From contig NC_051095.1 in assembly GCF_901709675.1 (NCBI RefSeq), positions 17,658,456 through 17,722,455 of the forward strand: 64,000 nucleotides of DNA, read 5' to 3'. This document shows positions 20,530-31,700 of the stretch, one piece after another. How positions within the stretch are numbered: position 1 is the stretch's first letter; each line of letters starts with the position of its first letter. The notes under the pieces were generated by a model that saw only the letters and a list, made by a program, of their open reading frames with translations, was not told where the DNA came from and searched no databases. The position numbers and the translations under genes are program-made. The DNA comes from Syngnathus acus. Lineage: Eukaryota > Chordata > Actinopteri > Syngnathiformes > Syngnathidae.

Positions 20530-20958
20530 GTTGTTTACATAAAGGACAAAGATTGACTCGACGGAGCTCTCTTTCACTTCCGTGGATTGAAGTCGGGGGC
20601 CGGCGCTCGGCCGGGTGGCTGTCCAGGGACGGTGGATGGGGCTCGGACAATGCTTTTACGCACGCCCGGTCCGACTCTACCGAGCTGTCTTTCACCTCCG
20701 TGGATGGAAGTCGAGGGCCGGCGCTCGGCCGGGTGGCTGTCCGGGGACGGTGGATGGGGCTCGGTCATGGCTTTTACGCACGCCCGGTACTATTCTATGG
20801 AGCTCTCTTCCATTTCCGTGGCTGGAAGTCCACGCCGCCACACGCCTGTAAGTTTGTTTTGTTAAATAAAGAGCCGTTTACCAAACCCACGTCTTTCCTT
20901 GAACTTTGTTAACGCTACAATATAGTTATATAGTAGATCTGTGGAATAACGACGAGGC
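20530..20958. repeat. Right arm of palindrome A, with 118-bp repeats
   Basis: The arm includes two full direct repeats of exactly 118 bp starting at 20565 and 20683, and a partial third at 20801. Each begins AGCTCTCTT or AGCTGTCTT and contains GGCCGGCGCTCGGCCGGGTG. Past them are GCCTGTAAGTTTG, a splice-donor-like sequence, and AAATAAAGAG, a poly(A)-signal-like sequence. Open frames through the repeats change frame at every unit because 118 is not a multiple of three, so I regard them as non-coding. Confidence 0.85.
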
Positions 20959-21498
20959 TGACGTCAGGGCGCACGCGCGGCGATGTTGACAAAGGACGAG
21001 GAATTTGATCGATGGATTTAATGATTTAGAGTGCACAGATGGTTTGATAACATTATTGCTTATATAATAGTTATTTGATATATAATTTATATATCGTTAT
21101 ATGGGCCTGTGGAATATTTTGAAATGCAACCGCCATCAGCTGCGCGCACCCGGCCGGCATTGTTGACATAAAGGACGATCGATTGATTTAATGAATTGGA
21201 GTGACACAGATGGTTAAACGTGTTATTTATGTAATAGTTTTTTGAATAACTCTGAATTTTACGTGAGGGCCGTTCTCAGCTCTTAGTTTGTGTTCATGTC
21301 ACGTTAGCATACCTATCGTTTAGCCTGTTGTTGCTCGTTCATGACTGTTCTTGGTGTTGGATTTTGTCGAATAAATTGCCCCCAAAATGCGACTTATACT
21401 CCGGAGCGACTTATATATGTTTTTTTTCACTTTTTTGGGCATTTTATGGCTGGTGCGACTTATACTCCGGTGCGACTTATAGTCCGAAAATTACGGTA

Positions 21499-22259
21499 TA
21501 TTAAAACAAGCCAGAAAATATCTTCACTCATACGCAAGTATTCCCACTGGAATATAAATATGTCCATCCATACGAACAGTGTCAATTTGCTCATTTGGGG
21601 ATGAGGGGAGTCCCACATTTGTATTAAAAACACAAAAAAAATCTGTGTTCTTTTAATGGGCACAATTGTTGTTGTTAGGATAACCCAATCGGAAAGAAAC
21701 ATCTGAAGCAGAACAATAATAATAATATGAAAATGGAGATGTTAAGGAGTTGACATCCACCCAATAATCTCTCTCACATGCATTCAATCAGGTTGACTTC
21801 TTGCACCACTTTATAGCCTTTTTATTTTCTATGAAAATTACTATGCTAACCATTTGGGTTAGTATAAAAGTTCAAAGTACTGACTCGTAGTCTGTGACCA
21901 CGCAACAACAAGTCTCAGCTCTATTTTCATGCACAGTCTCAGAAATGTTTGTGTAGCCTAATTTGCATGCAGGCGCAAGCCTCACTTTATCTGTTTAGGG
22001 AATTTGGCAGAGCATTTTGCGCCTAGCTGAGTTTTAGCGGGGGGGTGTCCTTTGACAACATCTGACAATTTGGTGGCAAAAAGTAATCAAAATTTTATGC
22101 CTGCCGAGACCATATCTAAATCCGGAACAATAGGTAGATTGCTTGTCAACAGTTATTTTGGGACAGGAAGTCAGATTCTGAGCTCCACAGACGTGTGTGA
22201 ATGTGAAGAGCGGGCATTAAAACATTTGAATCACTGTATAAATAAATTCATTGAATGCA

Positions 22260-22291
<32 letters not shown>

Positions 22292-24706
22292 GTTCTTGTT
22301 ATTAATCACCTCACTGGCCAACATGCAGATGGCGGGATGGGCACACAAATGATTGGTGATGGGGATGCGTATACATTCGCGGATATAGAATTAACAAACC
22401 AGCGGTTATAAACAGCTGTATGTTACCACCCATCACAAATAATTGGTGCAATACTCCATAGCGCCACATTTAAAAGGAATGGGACTGGGCACGTTGATTT
22501 TCAGAAAATCAAGATCACTGTGTTTACACCCAGAAAGGCGCAAACTGTCCTTTTCATGTAAGGCTGAAAAGGCTATTTGTTTGCTTTTAGCAGGATATAT
22601 TACAAGACGTATAATCCCTTGTGAATGCAATGTGAAGGCAAAACTTGTCACATTCACTGGTGACAAGGTCGCGGAGGGTGAAGTAAAAAAGATAAAAAAA
22701 ATTTAAAGCTTTTTGGAAAGCTTAAGATCACAGAGTTCAGGGGTTTCATGTTGAAGAATGACGTATCTTCAAGAGAGCATGTTTGGCCAGACATTTAGTC
22801 AAAGCCTATTACTATAGAAAACACACTTTTGTTATGTGTAACTAAATGAAACATTTGCACACAACCTACTTTCAGCCTTGAATTTTGCAATTACAATTAG
22901 ATAAGACAATGGTCTAGTAGATTTAAGTCATGAAAACATACATTTTGGGATAATTTTCGGCGATACAAACAAAATACAATCTAAGAAATTGTATTGCACA
23001 CCTTTTTGGTTCAAATAGAGGCAGATCTAATGAATAGCCTCTCTCAACGGAGACAATGTGATACAGATAAGAGGGGTGAGGTCATCCATATATACTCTAG
23101 ACTAATTACTTCAGATGCATTTACTGAGACGGCGCTGACAACAGAGAGTCTCAGAGCCACATACGTATTTATCAGCACTTGCGGGACCTTCACACTTTCT
23201 AGCCTGCAATCCATCTGCACTTGTCCACTCTGTGGCTTCTTCTTTTTTTTTTCTTTCAAACTTCCAGCAGTTTGACCCATTGTAACCAAAAGTAATTGCA
23301 GGCAGAAAACAACATCTAATGATTACTTTATCTGTAGGTCTCAGCAAGAGTGAAAAGTCACAGTAGACAGGTACTTCGGACAAAAGGAGAAGTCCTTTTT
23401 TTGCTCCTAACACACAATTTCAGACAACAAAGAATATTATTGACTTGGCCAAGATTAGAACACAGAAACAAATAATGAAGCACTAGAAGCAGACAAAGCG
23501 CACAAAGGGGAAAAGAACAACCCAGGCAAAATACTTGCTGCTTCTTTCTTTTGTTGTCATTGATTAAAGGTAAGGTGTGAGTTGAAGTGGCTTTTTGTCC
23601 ACCATGCAATGTACACACCTGAATTTAAATTTCAACTACACTAAAATGCTTTCACTGGGAGCAATAACAGTTCCAAGGCAACAGTTTTTCCTTTCCAAAT
23701 ACAATGCTGAACAAATGTATTACTGAACCTGATATAAAAACAAGAGGCTATGCTAGTTTTTAATGTGAACCCTTTTCTATTTCAACGAGCTGTTTGTTTT
23801 GTCATTTTGAGCTTCTCAATATGAATGGCTTAACGATTACCGTATTGAAACATTGGTTTTAGTAAATTCCGATTATGTTAATTTAGGTCAGCAGTGGAAT
23901 AAACCTAGTATTGGTTGGACATTTATTTCTTGGGCCCTGTATATAAATAAATACACAGTGTTGTGGGCACCTCCTACACGATTACTGGAAAGGTATGAAA
24001 CCCAAGACAGTTTTTTTGTGGTCAGTTGCTTGACACTTGACTTTGCTTGCATGACATTGCTTGATTGCACCTCCTTCATTATGTATCTGGGCTACTATTT
24101 GGTCACCTCCACACCGCCTTTAACCGCCCACCCACCCATGAAAAAGATGTGTTGTCATTATCAGCACAATCAAGCCTGGTCAAATGCACAGCATGGGCCA
24201 AGTAGATGAAAGGTGCAAACACAGTAACAATCTGCAATCAGCGCTCATCACTACAATGATACACAGAGGAGGTGGGGGACTAAAGAGTTTTCGAGGGGGG
24301 TTCAAACTGAGAATGTGCAAACACCCACAAACACCACACTTTTATATTTTAAAGTCTATCACAAAGACATGGATGTCCAGGCGGTGAACACTGTAGATAT
24401 GTACAGTGGATGTGGGCTGCCACTGATACAATAGTAATATATAAATGCATACAGTATGCACGGGTTGAAAGAAACGTGAATAGTACTACCTTAAAATTCA
24501 TTGCACATGGATGACTATTTAAAAGCGCCTACACTGTCTACCAACCGTCTAAATGAAAAGCTCTTGCATTGACACAGAGAAAAACAATACTTACAACATT
24601 CAAATGATCAATGGTTTCACAATTTTAGCATTTATTATAAATGTTGGTAAAAAAAACAAAAGAAAATATGATTTAGAACAATTACAGCTTTCTTTTCAAA
24701 CCAAAC
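21499..24706. other. No gene recognised (3.2 kb)
   Basis: AT-rich sequence with no exon or transposon identified. It contains the ATT microsatellite listed separately. Open frames are short. Confidence 0.5.
22259..22292. repeat. (ATT)n microsatellite
   Basis: About eleven near-perfect ATT units. Confidence 0.95.
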
Positions 24707-24714
24707 TATTAGAC
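24707..24714. repeat. Left target-site duplication of hAT MITE
   Basis: TATTAGAC here matches TGTTAGAC at 25106-25113 in 7 of 8 bases. Confidence 0.8.
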
Positions 24715-25105
24715 TAGTGGTTCTTAACCTGGGTTCGATCGAACCCTAGGGGTTCGGTGAGTCTGTCTCAGGGGTTCGAAAGAGCCTCCACTGCGGAGGT
24801 TTGGACACACTTGATTTATCATGTAAATACGTGATGACGCATATCTGAACTGGTCTCACAAAGGCAACAGCAAAAGTCACACTGATTTGCAGGTATGTAA
24901 TTTGTTGTGAGTTCATGCATTGTGTTGGTTTTGTTCTTTGAATAAGGTGGTTTCATGCACAGCTCCTTTTGTGCATAGTAAAAAAAAACACCTATGTCTT
25001 GAATTTGAAAAAAAAAATCATTTTATTTCTCACTAAAGGGGGTTCGGTGAATGCGCATATGAAACTGGTGGGGTTCGGTACCACCAACAAGTTTAAGAAC
25101 CACTG
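24715..25105. mobile_element. hAT-type MITE
   Basis: A 391-bp element with terminal inverted repeats: TAGTGGTTCTTAAC at the left and the complement of CAGTGGTTCTTAAAC at the right. It is flanked by an 8-bp target duplication (24707-24714 and 25106-25113) with one mismatch. The 8-bp duplication and the CAGTG terminus are typical of hAT elements. There is no transposase frame. The interior carries GGGGTTCG motifs near both ends. Confidence 0.85.
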
Positions 25106-25113
25106 TGTTAGAC
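25106..25113. repeat. Right target-site duplication of hAT MITE
   Basis: TGTTAGAC here pairs with TATTAGAC at 24707-24714. Confidence 0.8.
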
Positions 25114-28100
25114 CAAACATTAATATCTGAGGCATATTTCAAGCAGATTCTCAACTATTAAAACCTGTTGCATCTCAGGTAACAACAGCAACAAAACAGC
25201 TGCCATATAAACAAAATCTTTGTTCAGATGATCGAATAGACAAGAGGAACTGTACTAGGCAGACCTACATCTCGTGTCATGTCGCAAGCAAATTCATTGC
25301 ACTGACCCATTGCCCCCAATTATTATGGAAAACAAGAATGAATCAAATTAACATTGAAGAGATCTCCGGGCACTGTCTAGCCAATGGAGTCAGCGTCAGT
25401 CGGCAGAGAGAGGGTAATAAACAAGGTGCCACTGCATATGCTATATATCTTGCAGTCATTGATGATTAGCTCTGTTTTCCTTTAGCCATACATTACTGTT
25501 ATTGCCTTCACGGCGAGACAGATAAGGAATGGATACAAAAGCATCCTCCAGCCCATCTTTCAACAAACTGGCAGGCTGCAAACCACTCAGCACTGCAGGG
25601 GTTGAATGGTCTCAGCGCTTGGTAGAGAGCATAATCCCTTACAGGGGCTGAGGGTTAGATGTGTGATGCAGGTTTCATCATTTTTTGGTCGGCTAATGTA
25701 CAGTACATGTATTGCGTGGAACACTATCCAATCCCACTGTAGACAGAAAGATTGGGATAGCATTAAACAAATGAAAAAATATATTGTTTGTATCCCCTCT
25801 GCATCATACACTCTTTTACAAATCTTGTTTTTGATGAGATATTTTTTTATTATTCTCGAGGAGCATTTGTGAGGTTAGAGGTCACTGATGTTGGAGCTGA
25901 GAGAAAGCCTGGATTACATTTTCTAGTTCATCCCATATTTGGTGGTATCAATTATAAAAAGGTCAAAGCATAGTCACTTGCTCACTCATGAGGCAGCGGA
26001 GAAGTCCGCATTTTCCCAGTATGCCAGTTTTTGTAATACATCCATCTACATTGGCATGCGAGAAAGCAAGATAAAAGTCATATAGTAATTTACCAGTGCC
26101 AAACAGGAAAGCAGAGACAAACAGCTACATTCAATAAATCATGACTTTACTTTGCCTGTCTTGAAGGTGACTGTCACAATCCTCCACCCAAAACAACAGC
26201 CACTTAAAGTTCAGATATACATATATGCCTATGACTCCACCAGGGGACTCACTGACAGATATGCGCTCTCAAAAATCACAGATACTCAGTGGATTGTCTT
26301 AATGTTGCTGTCACTATACACTTCATTTGGGCGGAATGCAAGTGCAGACATTGTTGAATAACACTGAAAACGGAGCCTTGTTCAACACGAGGCGACAAGA
26401 GTGCATATGGCGTTGTGAGGGAAAAAAGGAAACAAGGTTCAACCTGTCTTAACAGATTGTGTTGTTGTCACATCAAAAAACTGAGGGAACCAGAATTTGT
26501 GTGTGTATGTGTGTGTCAGTGCACGCGTGTGTGCGTTTTATGACCAAGCAAGAAGACAGCATCATCATTGTTGAGATGATGTTGAACAGATCCTCGACCC
26601 TTCTATGCAATCGAAATTATTCACATGGCAAGCATACACTTATTCACATCCACCGATTTGCACCTCAGGCAGACTACACCCTGTACTATACAGAAACAGA
26701 CATCCTTTGACCCTCAAAATCATAGTGTCATTGAATGGAGCATTAATATTATTGTGATCACTAATACATTTGCAAGTCCATTTTTGCCGCTGTCGCGTTG
26801 ACTCTTCGATTCGAACAAAAGTGCGTCAACAGAGGAAAAATAAAACCCAAATGATGAAGTAAAAGGGCAAATGCAGAAAGTGGGTTCACTGATTATTTTC
26901 AGTGTGTGATGATGAAGAGAAAGCCCCAGTGGTTGAGACCGTCCTCACAGGAGGAGTTAGCGAAAATGGCAGTGCAATGTTCCACCGGAGACTGTAGGCG
27001 ACCCATTGACCTGAATGTCTCTGCTGCTGTTTTGCCTAAAGCGTTAACTATCTCTATTAACACGCCTTTGACGTCTTTGATTTTGTCTGCCTGTCGAGCC
27101 CCGAGGACGCTTGTTCCTCCTGAGGCGCCATCCTCTTTATGTCATCTGTTTAGCACTCTGCTGGCATGACAAACGCCCGCAGAGGCGAGGCAGTTGTCAT
27201 TGCTTGCTTTTGGTATGGACCCAAATACAAAAAAAACCCAAAAACAAATAAGAGAAATAGCATGTAGAGACTACAATGGCATAAACAAAAACACACCACC
27301 TAACTTGGCCTGTCGTTTGTGGGAATGCGGGAGATAGAGAGGAAAAAAAATCCACTAGGATTCCTTGGCTCATCACCGCAGCCAGAGTTATACTATAGGC
27401 AATTTCATCCTGAGGATGAGTCCCACCTTCTGTGTTTGTATGTGTTTGAGTGAGAGCGAAACAGGCTGCCGCTCTGTGTAATTCAGTGCGTGGGGGCACC
27501 GGTACCCATTTCTATGATAATTTCCTACTCACTATAAGCAAAGACAGCAAGACTGATACAATTCATTTCCTCTTTATTCACTGGTGTGGAAATGTTGGGC
27601 CTGGCGGAAGTTACTTGTGAAATCTTTTGGGGTCGTGGGTTGGGGAGGGGCTTGTGTTTCTGGTGGGAGGAGAAAGCACAGGGTGGCTGATTTTGGAAGA
27701 CATGCATTGGCAACTTTTTGTTTTTTCTCTCAGACAACAGACTTATTTTGTATGAGCACCTGCATCAAAGGCAATTGCTCCTGATATCTTAAAAAGCAGA
27801 CAAGGTTGATCAGCTCGGGGGGGTGTCTTCTGCACCCCTTGATTTCAACTTGTCCCTTTCAGTCAATCACTGTGACGTTCGATATTCCAGATCTGATGGC
27901 CTGCCACCCATCTGCCATTCCTTTACTCATCTATCTTATATTGCTCATTATTTCTAACTTTCTTATATTGCTCATTATTTCTAACTATCGGGTAGCTTGT
28001 TACAATACAAATGAAATCTCTTCTGCCTCCACAATGACCGCAGGGGGTCAGCGTCGAAGGTCACTATACAACCCAGCTGTTACGTATGCTATTTAAGAAG

Positions 28101-28450
28101 AGATTCACACTTGTTTCAAGCCTGACTTTAGTTGGCCAACCACTAAGCTAAGCCTGTTGAGGCTGAAGAGTGTTTGCAAATGACACATTCACGTATGTGG
28201 TAATTGAAAGGCTCTCAACTGCACCTTTCAAGGCATATGCGACTGCTCTGATATACACTGCAAATGATGTAGAGGACAAATTTACAACCATACACGGCTA
28301 ATCTCGGCTGTCTGGTGTGGGCAGCGGGTCTTAAATGTGGCGATATAACAATGACATATAAGATAATGTAGGTTTACTCGCATGTGACATGTTTACCCGC
28401 AGCAATGCAACCAGTTCATTAGTGGGATGACCAATAATATTAATGTAACT
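25114..28450. other. No gene recognised (3.3 kb)
   Basis: No convincing exon is present. A GT-rich patch lies at 26499-26535. The small tandem duplication at 27934-27987 is listed separately. A plus-strand open frame at 26906-27169 has no supporting splice signals or recognised motif. Confidence 0.45.
27934..27987. repeat. 27-bp tandem duplication
   Basis: TCTTATATTGCTCATTATTT and the bases after it occur at 27934 and again at 27961, nearly unchanged, giving a period of 27 bp. Confidence 0.85.
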
Positions 28451-28762
28451 CCAGCTCAGTGGCCTAGTGGTAGAGTGTCCGCCCTGAGACTGGAAGGTTG
28501 TGGGTTCAAACCCCGGCCGGGTCATACCAAAGACTATAAAAATGGGACCCATTGCCTCCCTGCTTGGCACTCAGCATTAAGGGTTGGAATTGGGGGGTTA
28601 GATCACCAACTGATTCCCGAGCGCGGCACCGCTGCTGCTCACTGCTCCCCTCTCCCCCAGGGGATGGATTAAAATCACACGGGGATGGGTTAAATGCAGA
28701 GGACAAATTTCACCACACCCAGGTGTGTGTGTGACGATCATTGGGACTTTAATCTTTAATCT
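28451..28762 (+). mobile_element. tRNA-derived SINE, full length
   Basis: The head contains an A-box-like TGGCCTAGTGGTAGAGTG (from about 28460) and a perfect B box GGTTCAAACCC at 28503-28513, the internal RNA polymerase III promoter. A conserved body follows, and the tail is two TTTAATC units. The body matches the partial SINE at 1-219 closely. No clear target-site duplication was seen. The SINE is non-coding and would depend on a LINE for movement. Confidence 0.85.
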
Positions 28763-31700
28763 ACAAAAATAAACCCTTCATAGTAGGCTTTCTGTATTAC
28801 TCCGTAATTGAATTGTATAACTAGCTGCAATATATAGATAAATAAAAAACAGAGGGCAGCATGTAAGTAAGGGAAACAATTATCTGATATTGACAGCTAG
28901 CGCAATCAAAAGATCCCCTGCCAGACTCAACGAGGTGCCAATCAGCCGAGCGTCTCTATCTCATCTTGCTGTTGCCACCGCTGCCTTTCATTTCAAACGG
29001 ATTCTTCCGTGGTGGATCATCAGTCGATAGCGCAGAGCTGATGCTTAATGCTGAGTAATGACATTGGCCAAGCCCTATACATTCTTACGCCCCCAACTCC
29101 CCCGCATGTTCTCCAACCTACCATCAGGTGGGGAAGAAATTTTGCCAGATCCACAGGCCTCAGACAAATACGCAAGGATATGTTCTATTTTTGCTCAAAC
29201 TATTATTGTAATTTCAAACTTAAGGTGAGTCATACACCATTAAAAATAACGGGTTTAAAACAACCCAATTTGGATAAAAAGTTGTACTGTCACAGCTTTT
29301 TTATTCAGATTTTTTTAATGAGACGTAAAATATAGCAAATCATTCGTTTACTTGACAGCTATCAAAGATCCAAATTAATATTGTACCAAAAACATTGTGA
29401 TGTTAATAGTCCACATCATGTTTAGGTATTTTGAGATTTGAAGTGATCACTTCAAACTTCAGACCTGTATGTGTCTGGTTCTTATTTTTCATTTGTTTTT
29501 TACCTGTGCAGTATTACCCTCAAACAGAATACCGTAATGGAAGAGAACAAGTTCACCTCTCCTCTAAGTACAAACATCATTCCTTTTCGTAATATCCTCA
29601 CGTAAATGTATGTGTCAAGACAATGAGTTGTATAATAGACACTTTCTAACCCCGAATTGTCAAGCAGTAGAAGCAGCACTGCAATTTTGCATAGATGTGA
29701 TATTGAAGTGCCATCCCGGGAAAGAAACTCAAATTATTTTCTCATCATTCCTACTTGTCTTTGCCTTCAGAGTAGCTCTTGTTATTCTCCCTCATTGCCT
29801 ATGCTCGCAAGGTTGCTCCCTGCATCACAGGGTGAACATTTTTTAACATTCCATTTCATATTTGCAGGTTTTTGGTAGCATGTCAAGAGTCTATTGAAAG
29901 TCTCTTTACAGCAAAAAGAAAAAGACTATAGAGAGGTATCAAGTCCAGCAAAAAGACTCCTTTTGACATCATCTGCTGGTGCCTTCGAGCAGGATTTACT
30001 GTTTCTTTCATTACCGCTCCTCATCTACAATTCACCTTTTATTTATGGTCCTCTTGGGGTGGCAACATATTGAAGTCAGACATTAGGAAGACAGGGTGTT
30101 AATCATTCACCGTTCTAATTTGCTAATATGCAAGCATGTGGCCTCGGTCTTTACTATTCATAATTCATTATGGAAATATAATCAGACATCATTCCTCACC
30201 GTAAAGACAACACTGCAATGTGGAAAGACACCCTACACCTCTATATTAAATGGGCGTCCTTCAAACCAACTGCCTTGTGCACCTGAAAGTGTTTGAGTGC
30301 GCTCTGAGCTCAGAGTCTGTGAGGGCCGTTTTTCAGAGCTGCTTTCATTTAAGTTGCTCTTTGATTCAACCACATACTGTATTTTAAGAGCAAGGTGGAA
30401 CAATTACCGTTTAAAGTGGTTAACATTCCCCAGATGGTAGTTCTCCAGCTAAAATATTAGTCACTGTCATATCTTTAAATATGTACGCCGGGAGAATTTT
30501 TCAGGGTCATACTGTACAAAACAGGATAAACATGCTGAAAGAGGAGGGAAAATAATCATTAGTAAACAGACATTTTTCCAACCAACTAACACAAATTGAA
30601 AGACTAAGGAATGAATTGCAATGATCTTCTATGTGACTCTTAACTTTTTTTCTAATTCTCGTTAAGTCCACACTTCAGAGCAAACAACAGAAAAATGTAA
30701 ACACTCCTGGCACATGAAGACAGGGTATTAATTTTACAACTTGGAAACTGTAAACGGAAATTACCTGTGAAGTGGATAATTCTCACTGGGGGAGACATGT
30801 ATTTTTCTCCTTCCTTGTGTCAACTTCTTTGCAGGGATGTCTGTGTAGACGTGATAAGTCTCTTATTCTCAGCTAAGAGTAATTTGCAAAAAGCAGACAG
30901 CTGCACACGCTATCCACATTGTTAATTAAATATTTCTGCCTTTGATGTTTTTCACAGGTTTTAATGGGGAATAACACAATTAAATTGCATGCTGTCTCCC
31001 CTTCTTGAGAAAAAAACAATCTGTGATGGTGCGTAAATGGGAAGTTAAATAAACTGCACGATTTTTCACTGAAACTATGCTTGTGTTTCTGCGTGTGTGC
31101 GAGTGTTTAATTTGGCACTATAACTGCACTTTTCAAGCACATTAACAAATATTTGTAAACTGATGCAGAATAAACAAAAAATGACATGTATTCAAGCTTC
31201 TTGTTCAGCATAATTTTGCATATAAAACAACAACGTTTTGGTTATATTCCTTCAATTAGCTCAAGTCGCCTTTACAGACCAATCTTCAGAACTTGAGATG
31301 ACTTTTTAATGTCTCTCTGGGGGATCTTATTATGATGGTTATTATTATTTTATTATCATTGATTCAAAGCAAAATTCATAGTCAAAGGTCGGTCAAGGAC
31401 ATCTTCGTGAGGTCAAGCAGCAAATGGAATCAATCCAAGGAAGGTGGGTGGGCTGTGTGTACAATTAATCTATTGGAATGCTCAACAATGTTTAGTTTAT
31501 TCTGCAGTAAGTCGTAGTAACATTCTGGAATACAAATGCTTTGTGAAGACTACACTATGGCTCCAATTGGTCTACATACACTTTGCATTTCAAGACTAAG
31601 CTAGGGAATCAGGAGACGAATAAATAGAGTGTATTTTTAAGCTGGGTCAAACTAAAACCTCAGCAGAGTTAATGGCAGGCTGATTATCCAGTTAGTGTTT

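Larger units (their letters stand above)
19603..21496. mobile_element. Palindromic non-autonomous DNA transposon, copy A
   Basis: The element is flanked by TA on each side and bounded by inverted termini, CCGTAATTTTCGGACTATAA at the left and its complement at the right. Inside each end lie repeated copies of GCGACTTATA. The centre is a large inverted repeat (arms 19861-20289 and 20530-20958) around a GC-rich tandem-repeat apex. No transposase frame is present. The TA duplication and termini would fit an ISL2EU- or PIF/Harbinger-like group, but this class assignment is only a guess. Copies B (40225-42133) and C (45727-45894) share the same ends. Confidence 0.85.

Noticed and set aside
20481-20912. 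143-codon open frame through the palindrome A right arm, mirrored on the minus strand
   Set aside because: The 118-bp repeats shift the frame at each unit, copy B breaks the frame, and the mirrored frame exists only because the DNA is palindromic. No known domain is visible.
28451-28525. Possible tRNA gene with A and B boxes
   Set aside because: It is the head of a SINE: the homologous body and a tandem tail follow, and the body is repeated at 1-219.
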